Assembly: GCA_021788795.1 (NCBI GenBank) | Contig: JAJYKG010000032.1 | Span: 1-13,252, forward strand | From: Thermoplasmata archaeon | Lineage (GTDB): Archaea > Thermoplasmatota > Thermoplasmata > RBG-16-68-12 | Reading direction: 5' to 3' | Length of the DNA stretch: 13,252 nucleotides | Shown here: in pieces, positions 6,563 through 12,385 of the stretch | How the letters are laid out: the number at the start of each line of letters is the position of its first letter | Numbering within the stretch: the stretch's first letter is position 1 | Notes under the pieces: generated by a model | Database searches by the model: none | Told to the model about the DNA's origin: nothing | What the model saw: the letters and a program-made list of their open reading frames with translations, nothing else | Program-made: the position numbers and the translations under genes

Positions 6563-7036
6563 TCAGTGCCCGCCGGCGCCCGCGGCGCTCGCGGCGACCC
6601 AGATTGTCACCGCGCGGTAGGCGAGTCCCACGGCGAGCTCGGCCGCGATCGGTTCCAACTCGGGGGCGACGAAGCCCAGGCGCACGCCGCTCAGGGTCAG
6701 GCGGCCCGTGATCACGGGGCGGTCGTCGCGGGAGACCATGACGTGGCCCCAGGCCATCGGGCCGGGGCGGTAGCGGCGACCCCCGTAGGCGAAGCTCGTG
6801 TGCCGCCAGTGGAAAGGGACGAGGACGTTCCCCGCGGGCGTCTCGATCCGGATCCGATCGCGGAGCGCCTCGTACCGGACGCGCCCCCCGGAGTGTGCGC
6901 CGATGGAAGGGATTGTGACCCAGCCCGCCCCCTCCCGGCGCAGCGGATACTCCACCCCCTCCACAACGAGGCGGTCCCGCAGGATGCCGACCTTCGCTTC
7001 GAGGGTCACGACCGGGAAAACGTGGGCCGGAAGCAT
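6563..7036 (-). CDS. Unrecognised soluble protein, tandem paralogue A
   Basis: 157 residues. It is the upstream member of the pair: RVRYEALRDRIRIETPAGN, VPFHWRHTSFAYGG, then DDRPVITGRLTLSGVRLGF, VAPELEPIAAELAVGL and a short Ala/Gly tail ending GGH. It is soluble, without cysteine or membrane helix. The stop lies 35 nt before the earliest start of the second copy, so the two may be co-transcribed. The ATG at 7036 is embedded in a TATA-like CTTTATGCTT (minus, 7031-7040); if that is the promoter, translation would begin at the GTG at 7009, which aligns with the equivalent Val-Thr in the sister protein. I annotate the ATG because it is the conventional choice. Function unknown. Confidence 0.8.
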   Translation of the reverse strand: MLPAHVFPVVTLEAKVGILRDRLVVEGVEYPLRREGAGWVTIPSIGAHSGGRVRYEALRDRIRIETPAGNVLVPFHWRHTSFAYGGRRYRPGPMAWGHVMVSRDDRPVITGRLTLSGVRLGFVAPELEPIAAELAVGLAYRAVTIWVAASAAGAGGH

Positions 7037-7144
7037 AAAGTGGCCCTGGGAATGCCCAGCCCACGGCGGCGGTCACCCCGGAATCGCGCCTCGCGCGAGC
7101 GGCTCCGCCCAAAGGACTTTCGTCCGGGAGGCCCATCCAGGTTC

Positions 7145-7150
7145 GGAGGG
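7145..7150 (+). promoter_or_regulatory. Ribosome binding site of the 4-TM protein
   Basis: GGAGGG, 8 nt before the GTG at 7159. It supports this GTG start. The 7037-7158 gap, divergent from the paralogue pair, shows no clear TATA box on the plus strand. Confidence 0.55.
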
Positions 7151-7158
7151 TTGTCCCC

Positions 7159-7803
7159 GTGCAGCGTGTGCCGCTCGCCCTTGCCATTGCCGCGGTCGTG
7201 GCGTGTGCGCTTTGTCTCGCGGAACCTTGGTTCACCGCGAACGTGGTGGGGACCAACGGCGCGTTCCAGATGGGCTGGGAGTACGGCCTCTTTGGAGGGA
7301 CCTGGACCGGACCTCCAGGGCCCCTTTCGCCGTCCGCCCACCCGTTCGTGACCGAGACGCTGAACTACAGCATGATGCCCCGCACGGTAGCCCTCTTCGC
7401 CGCGACCACGGGCCTGGTATCCGTCGGCGGCGTTCTAGGGGCGAGCGCGGTCCTCGGGCGTACGCGGTTTCGCCATCGACCTCGGCTGGAGGCCGCGGCG
7501 CCGTGGCTCTCTCTGGCCGCTGCCACATTGTTGCTCCTAGCTCCACTCATGGTCGCTCTGTTCTTCGCCACCGCACAAGCCGCAGACTTCCAGACCCCAG
7601 CCGCGGTTCCTGGTTTCTGGGGCACGATGCCGTATTTCACGATGGAAACCGGGGAAGGCACAGAGTACTGGGGCGCGGGCATGGGTTGGTATCTGTCCGC
7701 GGCGGCCGGGGCGATGTTGCTCGCGGCGGGACTCCTTCTCCTCCGGGAGCGTCGGCAGCCGACCTCCGTCACGCAAGAGCCAACGCGCGACCCCGCGCCA
7801 TAG
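7159..7803 (+). CDS. Four-helix membrane protein, function unknown
   Basis: 214 residues. Predicted TM helices lie at about 5-22, 77-100, 114-140 and 174-196. The first loop (23-76) is long, aromatic and glycine-rich (EPWFTANVVG, MGWEYGLFGGTWTG), the second (141-173) also aromatic (VPGFWGTMPYF, EGTEYWGAGMGWY). The short turn between helices 2 and 3 is basic (RTRFRHRPRL), which by the positive-inside rule puts both ends and that turn in the cytoplasm and the two big loops outside. The layout resembles claudin-like 4-TM proteins, but only in topology. The C-terminal tail is polar. The GTG start follows a GGAGGG. I do not recognise a family. The PHP gene follows after 83 nt on the same strand. 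Confidence 0.75.
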   Translation: MQRVPLALAIAAVVACALCLAEPWFTANVVGTNGAFQMGWEYGLFGGTWTGPPGPLSPSAHPFVTETLNYSMMPRTVALFAATTGLVSVGGVLGASAVLGRTRFRHRPRLEAAAPWLSLAAATLLLLAPLMVALFFATAQAADFQTPAAVPGFWGTMPYFTMETGEGTEYWGAGMGWYLSAAAGAMLLAAGLLLLRERRQPTSVTQEPTRDPAP

Positions 7804-7886
7804 CTCACCCCACGGACGCCATCGGGCCGGACGCTAGAGACCTCGTCCGCAAGGTTTTAGCGCGTCGGTCCTTTCTGCGGCCGCCC

Positions 7887-8549
7887 ATGCGACTCGACCT
7901 CCACAACCACACGATGCATTCCCCGGATTCTCGGGTGCGGCCGGCGGACCTCGTGGTCGCCGCGATGCGCGCAGGCCTCGACGGGCTGGCCATCACGGAC
8001 CACAACGCGGTCGGTGGTGTGAAGGAGGCCGAACAGGCCGCGAAGTCGGGCTTCCTCGTGATCCCGGGCATTGAAATCTCGACCGCGGCGGGCCACGTCC
8101 TCGCCTATGGAGTGCGAGAGGTGGTGCCGCGAGACCTTGGTGTCGCGGAGACCGTGCAGCGCATCAGTGCCCTCGGGGGCGTCGCGGTCGCCGCCCATCC
8201 GTACCGCTTCTGGTCCGGGATCGGCGGGGCGGCCCTGCGGGAAGCGCCCTTCCCCGCCTACGAGACCTCGAACGCGCGCACCCTGCGCCGCGGCAACCTC
8301 CGCGCGAAGGAGCGCGCCCGGGAGGCCCGCGTGGGCGAGACGGGCGGGAGCGACAGCCACTTCCTCGACGAGACCGCGCGCGCGGTCACCCTCTTCGAGG
8401 GCGAGGGGCTGTCCCTGGACGCCGTGCTGCAGGCGCTGGGACAGGGGAAGACGACGTCCCAGGGGAAGGACCGCGGGGTCGCGGGGACGCTGCGGTACGT
8501 GCCGAAAGCGGTCTCCGAATGGATGCTCCGCGGGATGCGGCGGATCTGA
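7887..8549 (+). CDS. PHP-domain metal-dependent phosphoesterase
   Basis: 220-residue cytoplasmic PHP hydrolase of the TrpH/COG0613 type. All metal-site motifs are present in order: LDLHNHTMHS (H6, H8), ITDHN (D38, H39), PGIEIS (E63), AAHPYR (H104) and GGSDSHF (D156, H158). The trinuclear metal site should therefore be intact. Bacterial relatives cleave 3',5'-nucleotide bisphosphates or short RNA; archaeal members are mostly uncharacterised, so the substrate is open. The length is at the short end for the family, with no extra domain. The ATG at 7887 begins directly with the first motif. A weak TATA-like AAGGTTTTAG at 7851-7860 lies about 27 nt ahead, again compatible with leaderless translation. 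The stop is only 3 nt from that of the convergent roadblock gene. Confidence 0.92.
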   Translation: MRLDLHNHTMHSPDSRVRPADLVVAAMRAGLDGLAITDHNAVGGVKEAEQAAKSGFLVIPGIEISTAAGHVLAYGVREVVPRDLGVAETVQRISALGGVAVAAHPYRFWSGIGGAALREAPFPAYETSNARTLRRGNLRAKERAREARVGETGGSDSHFLDETARAVTLFEGEGLSLDAVLQALGQGKTTSQGKDRGVAGTLRYVPKAVSEWMLRGMRRI

Positions 8550-8552
8550 GGC

Positions 8553-8912
8553 TCAGAGGTTCTCCTCGATCCGGCCCACGTACTTCTCGACCGTGCGCTT
8601 GATGCCGGCGGAGTCCGCGGCCTTCGTCATGCGCAGGACCATGAGCGCCTTCGGCCCGGCGTGGACGATGACCAACTTGCTCGAGTCCAGGTTGATCACG
8701 ACGTGGTCGAGGACCTCCTTGAGCTCGGAGGTCGAGTTCTCGGCCGCGCCGAGGAGGATCGCGAACATCGCCGCGAAGGTCTCGACGTGCACCCCGGTCG
8801 GCACCGCGCCCGCGATGTACGTGCCGTTGCGGGAGACCAGGATCGCGCCCTCGATGCCCTCGGCCTTCTCCATCTCCTCGAGGATGGCTTCGATTGCGGC
8901 GGTATCGGCCAT
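8553..8912 (-). CDS. Roadblock/LC7 domain protein
   Basis: 119 residues forming a single roadblock/LC7 fold: an N-terminal helix IEAILEEMEKAEGIEGAIL, strands SRNGTYIAG, a second helix FAAMFAILLGAAENSTSEL, then DHVVINLDSSKLVIVHAGP and the C-terminal helix KRTVEKYVGRIEENL. Roadblock proteins bind or regulate small Ras-like or MglA-type GTPases and are common in archaea, where many stand alone. No GTPase is encoded in this window, so its partner is unknown. The ATG at 8912 has a good AGGAGC ribosome binding site (8919-8924, 6-nt spacing) and a TATA box (8966-8973) that gives a leader of about 30 nt. It is convergent with the PHP gene, separated by 3 nt. Confidence 0.92.
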   Translation of the reverse strand: MADTAAIEAILEEMEKAEGIEGAILVSRNGTYIAGAVPTGVHVETFAAMFAILLGAAENSTSELKEVLDHVVINLDSSKLVIVHAGPKALMVLRMTKAADSAGIKRTVEKYVGRIEENL

Positions 8913-8918
8913 GGTCCC

Positions 8919-8924
8919 GCTCCT
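8919..8924 (-). promoter_or_regulatory. Ribosome binding site of the roadblock gene
   Basis: AGGAGC on the minus strand, 6 nt before the ATG at 8912. It fixes this start. Confidence 0.65.
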
Positions 8925-8965
8925 GGCCGTGAGGCCGGGGAAGCGACGGTGATTGCGGGGAGGGC

Positions 8966-8973
8966 CAATAAAG
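8966..8973 (-). promoter_or_regulatory. TATA box of the roadblock gene
   Basis: CTTTATTG on the minus strand, 53 nt before the ATG. The predicted transcript starts near 8942 and has a short leader with a ribosome binding site. The same gap (8913-9007) holds a TTTT run (minus, 9004-9001) just past the ribH stop, a possible weak termination signal for the riboflavin operon. Confidence 0.5.
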
Positions 8974-9007
8974 ACTTTGCGCCGCGAAGTTGCAATGGAG
9001 AAAACGA

Positions 9008-9415
9008 CTACAGGCCCCGGAGGAGCTCGTGCATGGCCTTCGCCGCGTCGACCGCGCGCGACGCGGCGCGGATGCGCGCCTTCGCCTGACGGTCCGTCAT
9101 CCCCGGGCCCGTGATCCCGAGGCCCACGGGCTTGCCCGTGCGGAGGCCGATGTCCATGAGGGCGTGCGCCGCGGCCTGCATGATCACCTCGTCGTGCTTC
9201 GTCTCCCCCTTGATCACGGCCCCGAGGGCCACCGCACCGTCCACGTCGGACCGCTCGAGGAGGCGCTGGACCGCGGGCGGGATCTCGAAGGCGCCGGGCA
9301 CGCGGACGACCGTCGTCACCTGGAGCCCGAGTTCCGCGGCGCGCTGGAGCGCGCGCTCCACCATGGGGTCCACGACCTCCCGGTTGAACAGGGAGGCCAC
9401 GAGGGCGAGCCTCAT
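9008..9415 (-). CDS. ribH: 6,7-dimethyl-8-ribityllumazine synthase
   Basis: 135 residues, the normal length for archaeal RibH. It condenses 5-amino-6-ribitylaminouracil with 3,4-dihydroxy-2-butanone 4-phosphate to form the lumazine precursor of riboflavin, as an oligomeric cytoplasmic enzyme. Signature segments: SLFNREVV (8-15), VPGAFEIP (39-46) and GAVIKGETKHDEV (65-77), with the catalytic histidine at H74. The start is the ATG at 9415, which begins MRLALVASLF; the frame is open further upstream to 9556, but that extension is ribC sequence in another frame. The ATG overlaps the ribC stop as ATGA, so translation is probably coupled. It is the last gene of ribB-ribL-ribC-ribH. Confidence 0.97.
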   Translation of the reverse strand: MRLALVASLFNREVVDPMVERALQRAAELGLQVTTVVRVPGAFEIPPAVQRLLERSDVDGAVALGAVIKGETKHDEVIMQAAAHALMDIGLRTGKPVGLGITGPGMTDRQAKARIRAASRAVDAAKAMHELLRGL

Positions 9416-9945
9416 GGTCCCGCCCGGTGGATCGGCCCCGCGTCCGCGTAGCCCTCGCGCTGCCCCGTGCCGGCCCGCCGGCGGATCGCCTCGGGCCGGA
9501 AGAGGAGGTCGTACGCGTTGACCGCGTGCTCCCGCGTGCGGCGGTCGAAGAGCCACGCGAGCTTGTCCTCGTCCGCAGCCTCCTCCTCGTGGACCATGAC
9601 GCCGATGACGTGCCTCCCCGTCGTCGCCTGGACCATCTGGAGGCCGAAGTCCGCGGCGAGGGCGCAGTCCTTGTCGACCGTCTGCCGCCCGACCATGCCC
9701 AGGGTCATCACGAGGTCCGCGCCCTGGTCGAAGAGGATCTTCGCGCCCGCGGCCAGGTCCTTGATCCCGGGGACCGTGTACCGCACGACGACGTAGCCGC
9801 AGCCCTGCTTCTCCAGCTCGTCCACCGCGGCCGCGGCCATGTCGTAACCGCTGAACGACGTGTCGACGATGCCGATCTTCTTCAGACGGGCGGCGGACGC
9901 TTGCCGCCTTCGACCGCCTGCAGCTTTTCCTGGAGCGCGAGCCAT
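9412..9945 (-). CDS. ribC: Archaeal riboflavin synthase (RibC type)
   Basis: Catalyses dismutation of two 6,7-dimethyl-8-ribityllumazine molecules to riboflavin. This is the archaeal enzyme, a relative of lumazine synthase and unrelated to bacterial RibE. The conserved core runs KKIGIVDTSFSGYDMA, YTVPGIKDLA, DLVMTLGMVGR, RHVIGVMVHEEEA, RTREHAVNAYDLLFRPE and AGTGQREGYADAGP, close to Methanocaldococcus RibC throughout. The start is debatable. The nearest canonical codon, ATG at 9945, has an AGGTG ribosome site 5 nt upstream and gives 177 residues. It adds about 20 basic residues absent from relatives and overlaps ribL by 64 nt. A CTG at 9885, overlapping the ribL stop as CTGA, would give a family-length 157 residues. 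Its stop overlaps the ribH start by ATGA. Confidence 0.93.
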   Translation of the reverse strand: MARAPGKAAGGRRRQASAARLKKIGIVDTSFSGYDMAAAAVDELEKQGCGYVVVRYTVPGIKDLAAGAKILFDQGADLVMTLGMVGRQTVDKDCALAADFGLQMVQATTGRHVIGVMVHEEEAADEDKLAWLFDRRTREHAVNAYDLLFRPEAIRRRAGTGQREGYADAGPIHRAGP

Positions 9946-10355
9946 TCCGCCACCTTCCTCACGATCTTCCGCGTGCCGTCGAGGTCGCCCTCGAACTTCG
10001 GGAGGCGGACGACCTTCGTCCGCAGCCCGCGCCGGCGGCACTCCTCGACGATCTTGTCCTCGTCGTGGATCTGGTCGAAGCCCAGGGCGATGATGTCGGG
10101 TGCGATCTCCTCGAGGATGTCGTAGATGCTCCCGCCCTCGTGGCCGAGGATCGCACGGTCCACGGGCTTGAGGGCCGCGACGAGCTGCACGCGGGACGCC
10201 TCCGACGTGATGGGCTCGTGCTTGAAGCGCCGCGCGGTGCTGTCCCGCGCCACGACGACCACGAGCTCGTCCCCGAGCTTCCGGGCCTCCGTGAGGAAAT
10301 ACACGTGGCCGGGATGGAGGAGATCGAAGACCCCCGTCGCCATTACGCGGACCAT
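9882..10355 (-). CDS. ribL: FAD synthetase (FMN adenylyltransferase), archaeal RibL
   Basis: 157-residue cytidylyltransferase-fold enzyme that transfers AMP from ATP to FMN to make FAD. It opens MVRVMATGVFDLLHPGH, aligning residue for residue with the start of M. jannaschii RibL; HPGH (14-17) is the nucleotide-binding HxGH motif. LGDELVVVVARD, ALKPVDRAILGH and PDIIALGFDQIHDED continue the match. Near the C-terminus, where relatives carry an ISSTS-like or SS-containing motif, this protein reads LDGTRKIV (125-132), and only one cysteine (C106) is seen. The ATG at 10355 is supported by the alignment; it lies inside the last codons of ribB. The frame is open upstream to 10625, but that is ribB in another frame. 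Confidence 0.93.
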   Translation of the reverse strand: MVRVMATGVFDLLHPGHVYFLTEARKLGDELVVVVARDSTARRFKHEPITSEASRVQLVAALKPVDRAILGHEGGSIYDILEEIAPDIIALGFDQIHDEDKIVEECRRRGLRTKVVRLPKFEGDLDGTRKIVRKVAEWLALQEKLQAVEGGKRPPPV

Positions 10356-11041
10356 TGCTGCCACGCCCGGACGATGTCCTGCCCGTCCAGGAACACGAGA
10401 TTGTGGTCCCGTGCATATGCCTTTGCATCGTCCCTGGAGCGGGCGCGGTCGTCGTCCCCCATCATCTCGCAGATGGTGGCGCTGGGCGTGAGGCCGGCCA
10501 TGACCATGAGGGCCGTCGTGAGCTCCGTGTGGCCCTTCCGGGCCGCGAGGAGCGGCTCGTCCGCGTTGAGGACGGGCACGTGGCCCGGGGAGCGGAACTC
10601 GTCCGCGAAGACATGCGCGGCCCATCCGTTCTCCTTCTTCACCGCCTCCGCCGCGACCTCCGCGAGCCGCGAGATCGTGCGGGCGCGGTCCTTGTCCGTG
10701 ATGCCCGTGAACGTGTCCTTGTGGTTGACCGTCAGGGAGAACGTGCTCCGGCGGTCGTACTTCAGGTTCTCCGCGGAGACGGCCTGGAGGATCGGATAGG
10801 TCCGGCCGGCGTCGCGGAGGACGTCGGCCATGAGCGGAAGGCCGATCTTGCGGTGGACGTCCCCGGATAGGGTGACGCAGATGAGACCGCCGGCGTCCTT
10901 GCGGAGCGTGCGGATCGCCGCGGGCGTGACGGATTGGCTCGCGATCGTGAGGTCCGTCTCCTCCTCGCGGCCGTCACCATCATAGACGAGGATGAATCGC
11001 CCCTGCCGCAGGGCCTCGAGGGCACGGGTCAGGTCGTCCAC
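10343..11041 (-). CDS. ribB: 3,4-dihydroxy-2-butanone 4-phosphate synthase
   Basis: 232 residues. Converts ribulose 5-phosphate to 3,4-dihydroxy-2-butanone 4-phosphate plus formate, using Mg2+ in the cytoplasm. Motifs: acidic loop DGDGREEETDL (21-31), RKDAGGLICV (47-56), TVNHKDTFTGITDKDRA (104-120), FRSPGHVPVL (149-158), GHTELTTALMVMAGL (170-184) and CEMMGD (191-196). No GTP cyclohydrolase II domain is fused, as expected for archaea. I choose the GTG at 11041: it matches the N-terminus of M. jannaschii RibB and lies 20 nt from a TATA box, so the mRNA should be leaderless. The open frame to 11377 is not coding. The last codons overlap the start of ribL. It is the first gene of the operon. Confidence 0.96.
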   Translation of the reverse strand: MDDLTRALEALRQGRFILVYDGDGREEETDLTIASQSVTPAAIRTLRKDAGGLICVTLSGDVHRKIGLPLMADVLRDAGRTYPILQAVSAENLKYDRRSTFSLTVNHKDTFTGITDKDRARTISRLAEVAAEAVKKENGWAAHVFADEFRSPGHVPVLNADEPLLAARKGHTELTTALMVMAGLTPSATICEMMGDDDRARSRDDAKAYARDHNLVFLDGQDIVRAWQQWSA

Positions 11042-11061
11042 GGAACGCGGGACGGCCGCGC

Positions 11062-11069
11062 GATATATC
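11062..11069. promoter_or_regulatory. Palindromic TATA box between divergent ribB and PGI/PMI genes
   Basis: GATATATC is its own reverse complement. On the minus strand it is 20 nt from the ribB GTG. On the plus strand a start about 25 nt downstream would give a leader of about 30 nt before the ATG at 11124. It may therefore serve both directions. A second AT-rich element, GGTTATTG at 11072-11079, could instead serve the plus-strand gene. Confidence 0.55.
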
Positions 11070-11123
11070 AAGGTTATTGTAAGAACCCGTTTTCCGGTCG
11101 AACAGACCGGACCCGCAGGACTT

Positions 11124-12200
11124 ATGGCCGCGACGGCGATGGGCTCCGCGATGCTTGAACCGGAGGCGGTCGAGAGGGTCGACCGGGGCGGCATGCGGGA
11201 CGTGATCGCCTCGTTCCCCGAGCAGCTCGAGGAGGGCATGCGCCGCGGCCTCGGCGCGACCGCGGACCTGACGAACGCCTCCCGCGCCTTCCTCGTCGGC
11301 ATGGGCGGCTCGGGCATCGCGGGCGAGGTGTTCGCAGCGTGGGTCGCCGACCGCTCCCGGATCCCGATCCATCCCATCCACGATTACCGCCTGCCCTCGT
11401 ACGCGAAGCCCGGAGACCTCCTTGTCGCCGTGTCGTATTCGGGGGAGACGGAGGAGACCCTCGCCGCGGCGGCGCAGGGCATCAAGCTCGGCTGCCGCCT
11501 CGTGGCCGTGACGTCGGGCGGCGCGCTGGCGAAGCTTGCCCGCGACGCGGACGCGCCCCTCATCGAGGTCCCGGGCGGCATCCCGCCGCGGTACGCCTTC
11601 GGCTACTTCTTCGGAATCCTGCCGTCCATCGGCGCGGAGTGGGTCTACGGGGACCTGCGCGGGGAGCTGGAGCGCGCGAGGGTCCACCTGAGCGACCTGC
11701 GGGACCATCTCCGCCCCGAGGTGACGCTCAAGCGGAACCGCGCGAAGACGCTCGCGGCGCGGATCAAGGGGACGACGCCCATCGTGTACGGCGCGCCTCC
11801 CTTCGACTCGATCGCGAAACGATGGCAGACCCAGTTCAACGAGAACGCGAAGATGCTCGCCTTCTCCTCGACCCTGCCGGAGGCAGACCACAACGAGATC
11901 GTCGGGTGGGCCCTGGACGCGAGCGCGCGGCGCTTCACCCCGATCATCCTCCGCGATGCCGGCGAGACCCCCGAGATGCACCGCCGCCTCGACGCCACGG
12001 CGGCCATGTTCGGCAAGCACACGAAGGTCGAGCAGGTCCGCGACGAGGACGACCAGCTGCTCGGGCGCATGCTGGGCACCCTGTTCCTCGGGGACTACGT
12101 GAGCCTCTACCTGGCGGCCCTGCGGCGCGTGGACCCGGCGCCCATGGCGCCGATCACGGAGCTCAAGGCGCGCCTCAGGCGGCCCGCCGCGAAGCCTTGA
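11124..12200 (+). CDS. Bifunctional phosphoglucose/phosphomannose isomerase
   Basis: 358 residues from the ATG at 11124. This archaeal PGI/PMI family protein of the SIS superfamily interconverts glucose 6-phosphate or mannose 6-phosphate with fructose 6-phosphate. The N-terminal SIS domain shows LVGMGGSGIAGEV (57-69) and VSYSGETEETL (103-113), which bind the sugar phosphate, and PPRYAFGYFFG with R156. The C-terminal half has NENAK (E240), LPEADHNEIVGW (H256) and ITELKARL (K348), the catalytic residues of the family. Length is typical. In-frame ATGs at 11139 and 11151 are alternatives; the latter starts MLEPEAVERVDRGGM, closer to relatives. The ATG at 11124 has a weak AGGA ahead. The gene is divergent from ribB and converges on the tRNA gene 28 nt later. 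Confidence 0.95.
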   Translation: MAATAMGSAMLEPEAVERVDRGGMRDVIASFPEQLEEGMRRGLGATADLTNASRAFLVGMGGSGIAGEVFAAWVADRSRIPIHPIHDYRLPSYAKPGDLLVAVSYSGETEETLAAAAQGIKLGCRLVAVTSGGALAKLARDADAPLIEVPGGIPPRYAFGYFFGILPSIGAEWVYGDLRGELERARVHLSDLRDHLRPEVTLKRNRAKTLAARIKGTTPIVYGAPPFDSIAKRWQTQFNENAKMLAFSSTLPEADHNEIVGWALDASARRFTPIILRDAGETPEMHRRLDATAAMFGKHTKVEQVRDEDDQLLGRMLGTLFLGDYVSLYLAALRRVDPAPMAPITELKARLRRPAAKP

Positions 12201-12228
12201 TGGCGGTCGCCAGGTCCGGATCGCGGGA

Positions 12229-12337
12229 CGCTCGGGGGGAGATTTGAACTCCCGAGGGCTTGCGCCCACGGCGTTGCTAGCGGCAGGCAACCCCGCCGAC
12301 TCCAGCGCCGCGCCCTACCGAGCTAGGCGACCCGAGC
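12229..12337 (-). tRNA. tRNA-Ser(GGA) with a 25-nt intron
   Basis: Read on the minus strand, the acceptor GCTCGGG (12337-12331) pairs fully with CCCGAGC (12236-12230). The D-arm is GCCT/GGGC around AGCTCGGTA. The anticodon stem CGGCG (12310-12306) pairs with CGCCG (12273-12269), and the loop starts CT-GGA-G. The anticodon GGA reads serine codons UCC and UCU. A long variable arm (GGGC-GCAA-GCCC) makes it class II, and the discriminator G at 12229 fits archaeal tRNA-Ser rather than tRNA-Leu. The T-arm is GGGAG-TTCAAAT-CTCCC. Removing the intron leaves 84 nt. CCA is not encoded (TCC follows). This transcript decodes serine codons in translation. Confidence 0.93.
12275..12299 (-). other. tRNA intron with bulge-helix-bulge splice sites
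   Basis: The intron lies between positions 37 and 38, the canonical archaeal site. The 4-bp central helix is CTGG (positions 32-35) with CTAG in the intron (12280-12277). It is flanked by the 3-nt bulges AG|T and CA|A, each cut after the second base. Next to the first bulge the intron closes with CGGC/GCCG. This is the ideal substrate shape for the archaeal tRNA splicing endonuclease (EndA); the exons are then joined by RtcB. Confidence 0.88.
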
Positions 12338-12373
12338 ATTCGTCCTTCCGCGGCCGCACGATTGGCTCGGCCG

Positions 12374-12382
12374 TAATAAAGG
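12374..12382 (-). promoter_or_regulatory. TATA box of the tRNA-Ser gene
   Basis: CCTTTATTA on the minus strand, 36 nt ahead of the first tRNA base. It predicts a transcript with a short 5' leader for RNase P to remove. It sits 3 nt past the stop of the M48 protease gene. Confidence 0.6.
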
Positions 12383-12385
12383 TAT

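Noticed and set aside
6528..7256. N-terminal extension of paralogue B as part of a 388-residue protein
   Set aside because: The extension is Arg/Pro/Gly-rich and reads the neighbouring gene out of frame; homology begins only at about the Val-Thr near 6503.
10992..11123. Upstream extension of the PGI/PMI protein
   Set aside because: It would cross the divergent promoter and the ribB start, and its Arg-rich residues have no counterpart in the family.
11042..11377. Upstream extension of RibB to 344 residues
   Set aside because: It runs through the TATA box into the PGI/PMI gene; the family N-terminus matches the GTG at 11041.
10980..12290. 436-codon frame antisense to the PGI/PMI gene
   Set aside because: Shadow frame without domains; the sense protein has all catalytic residues.
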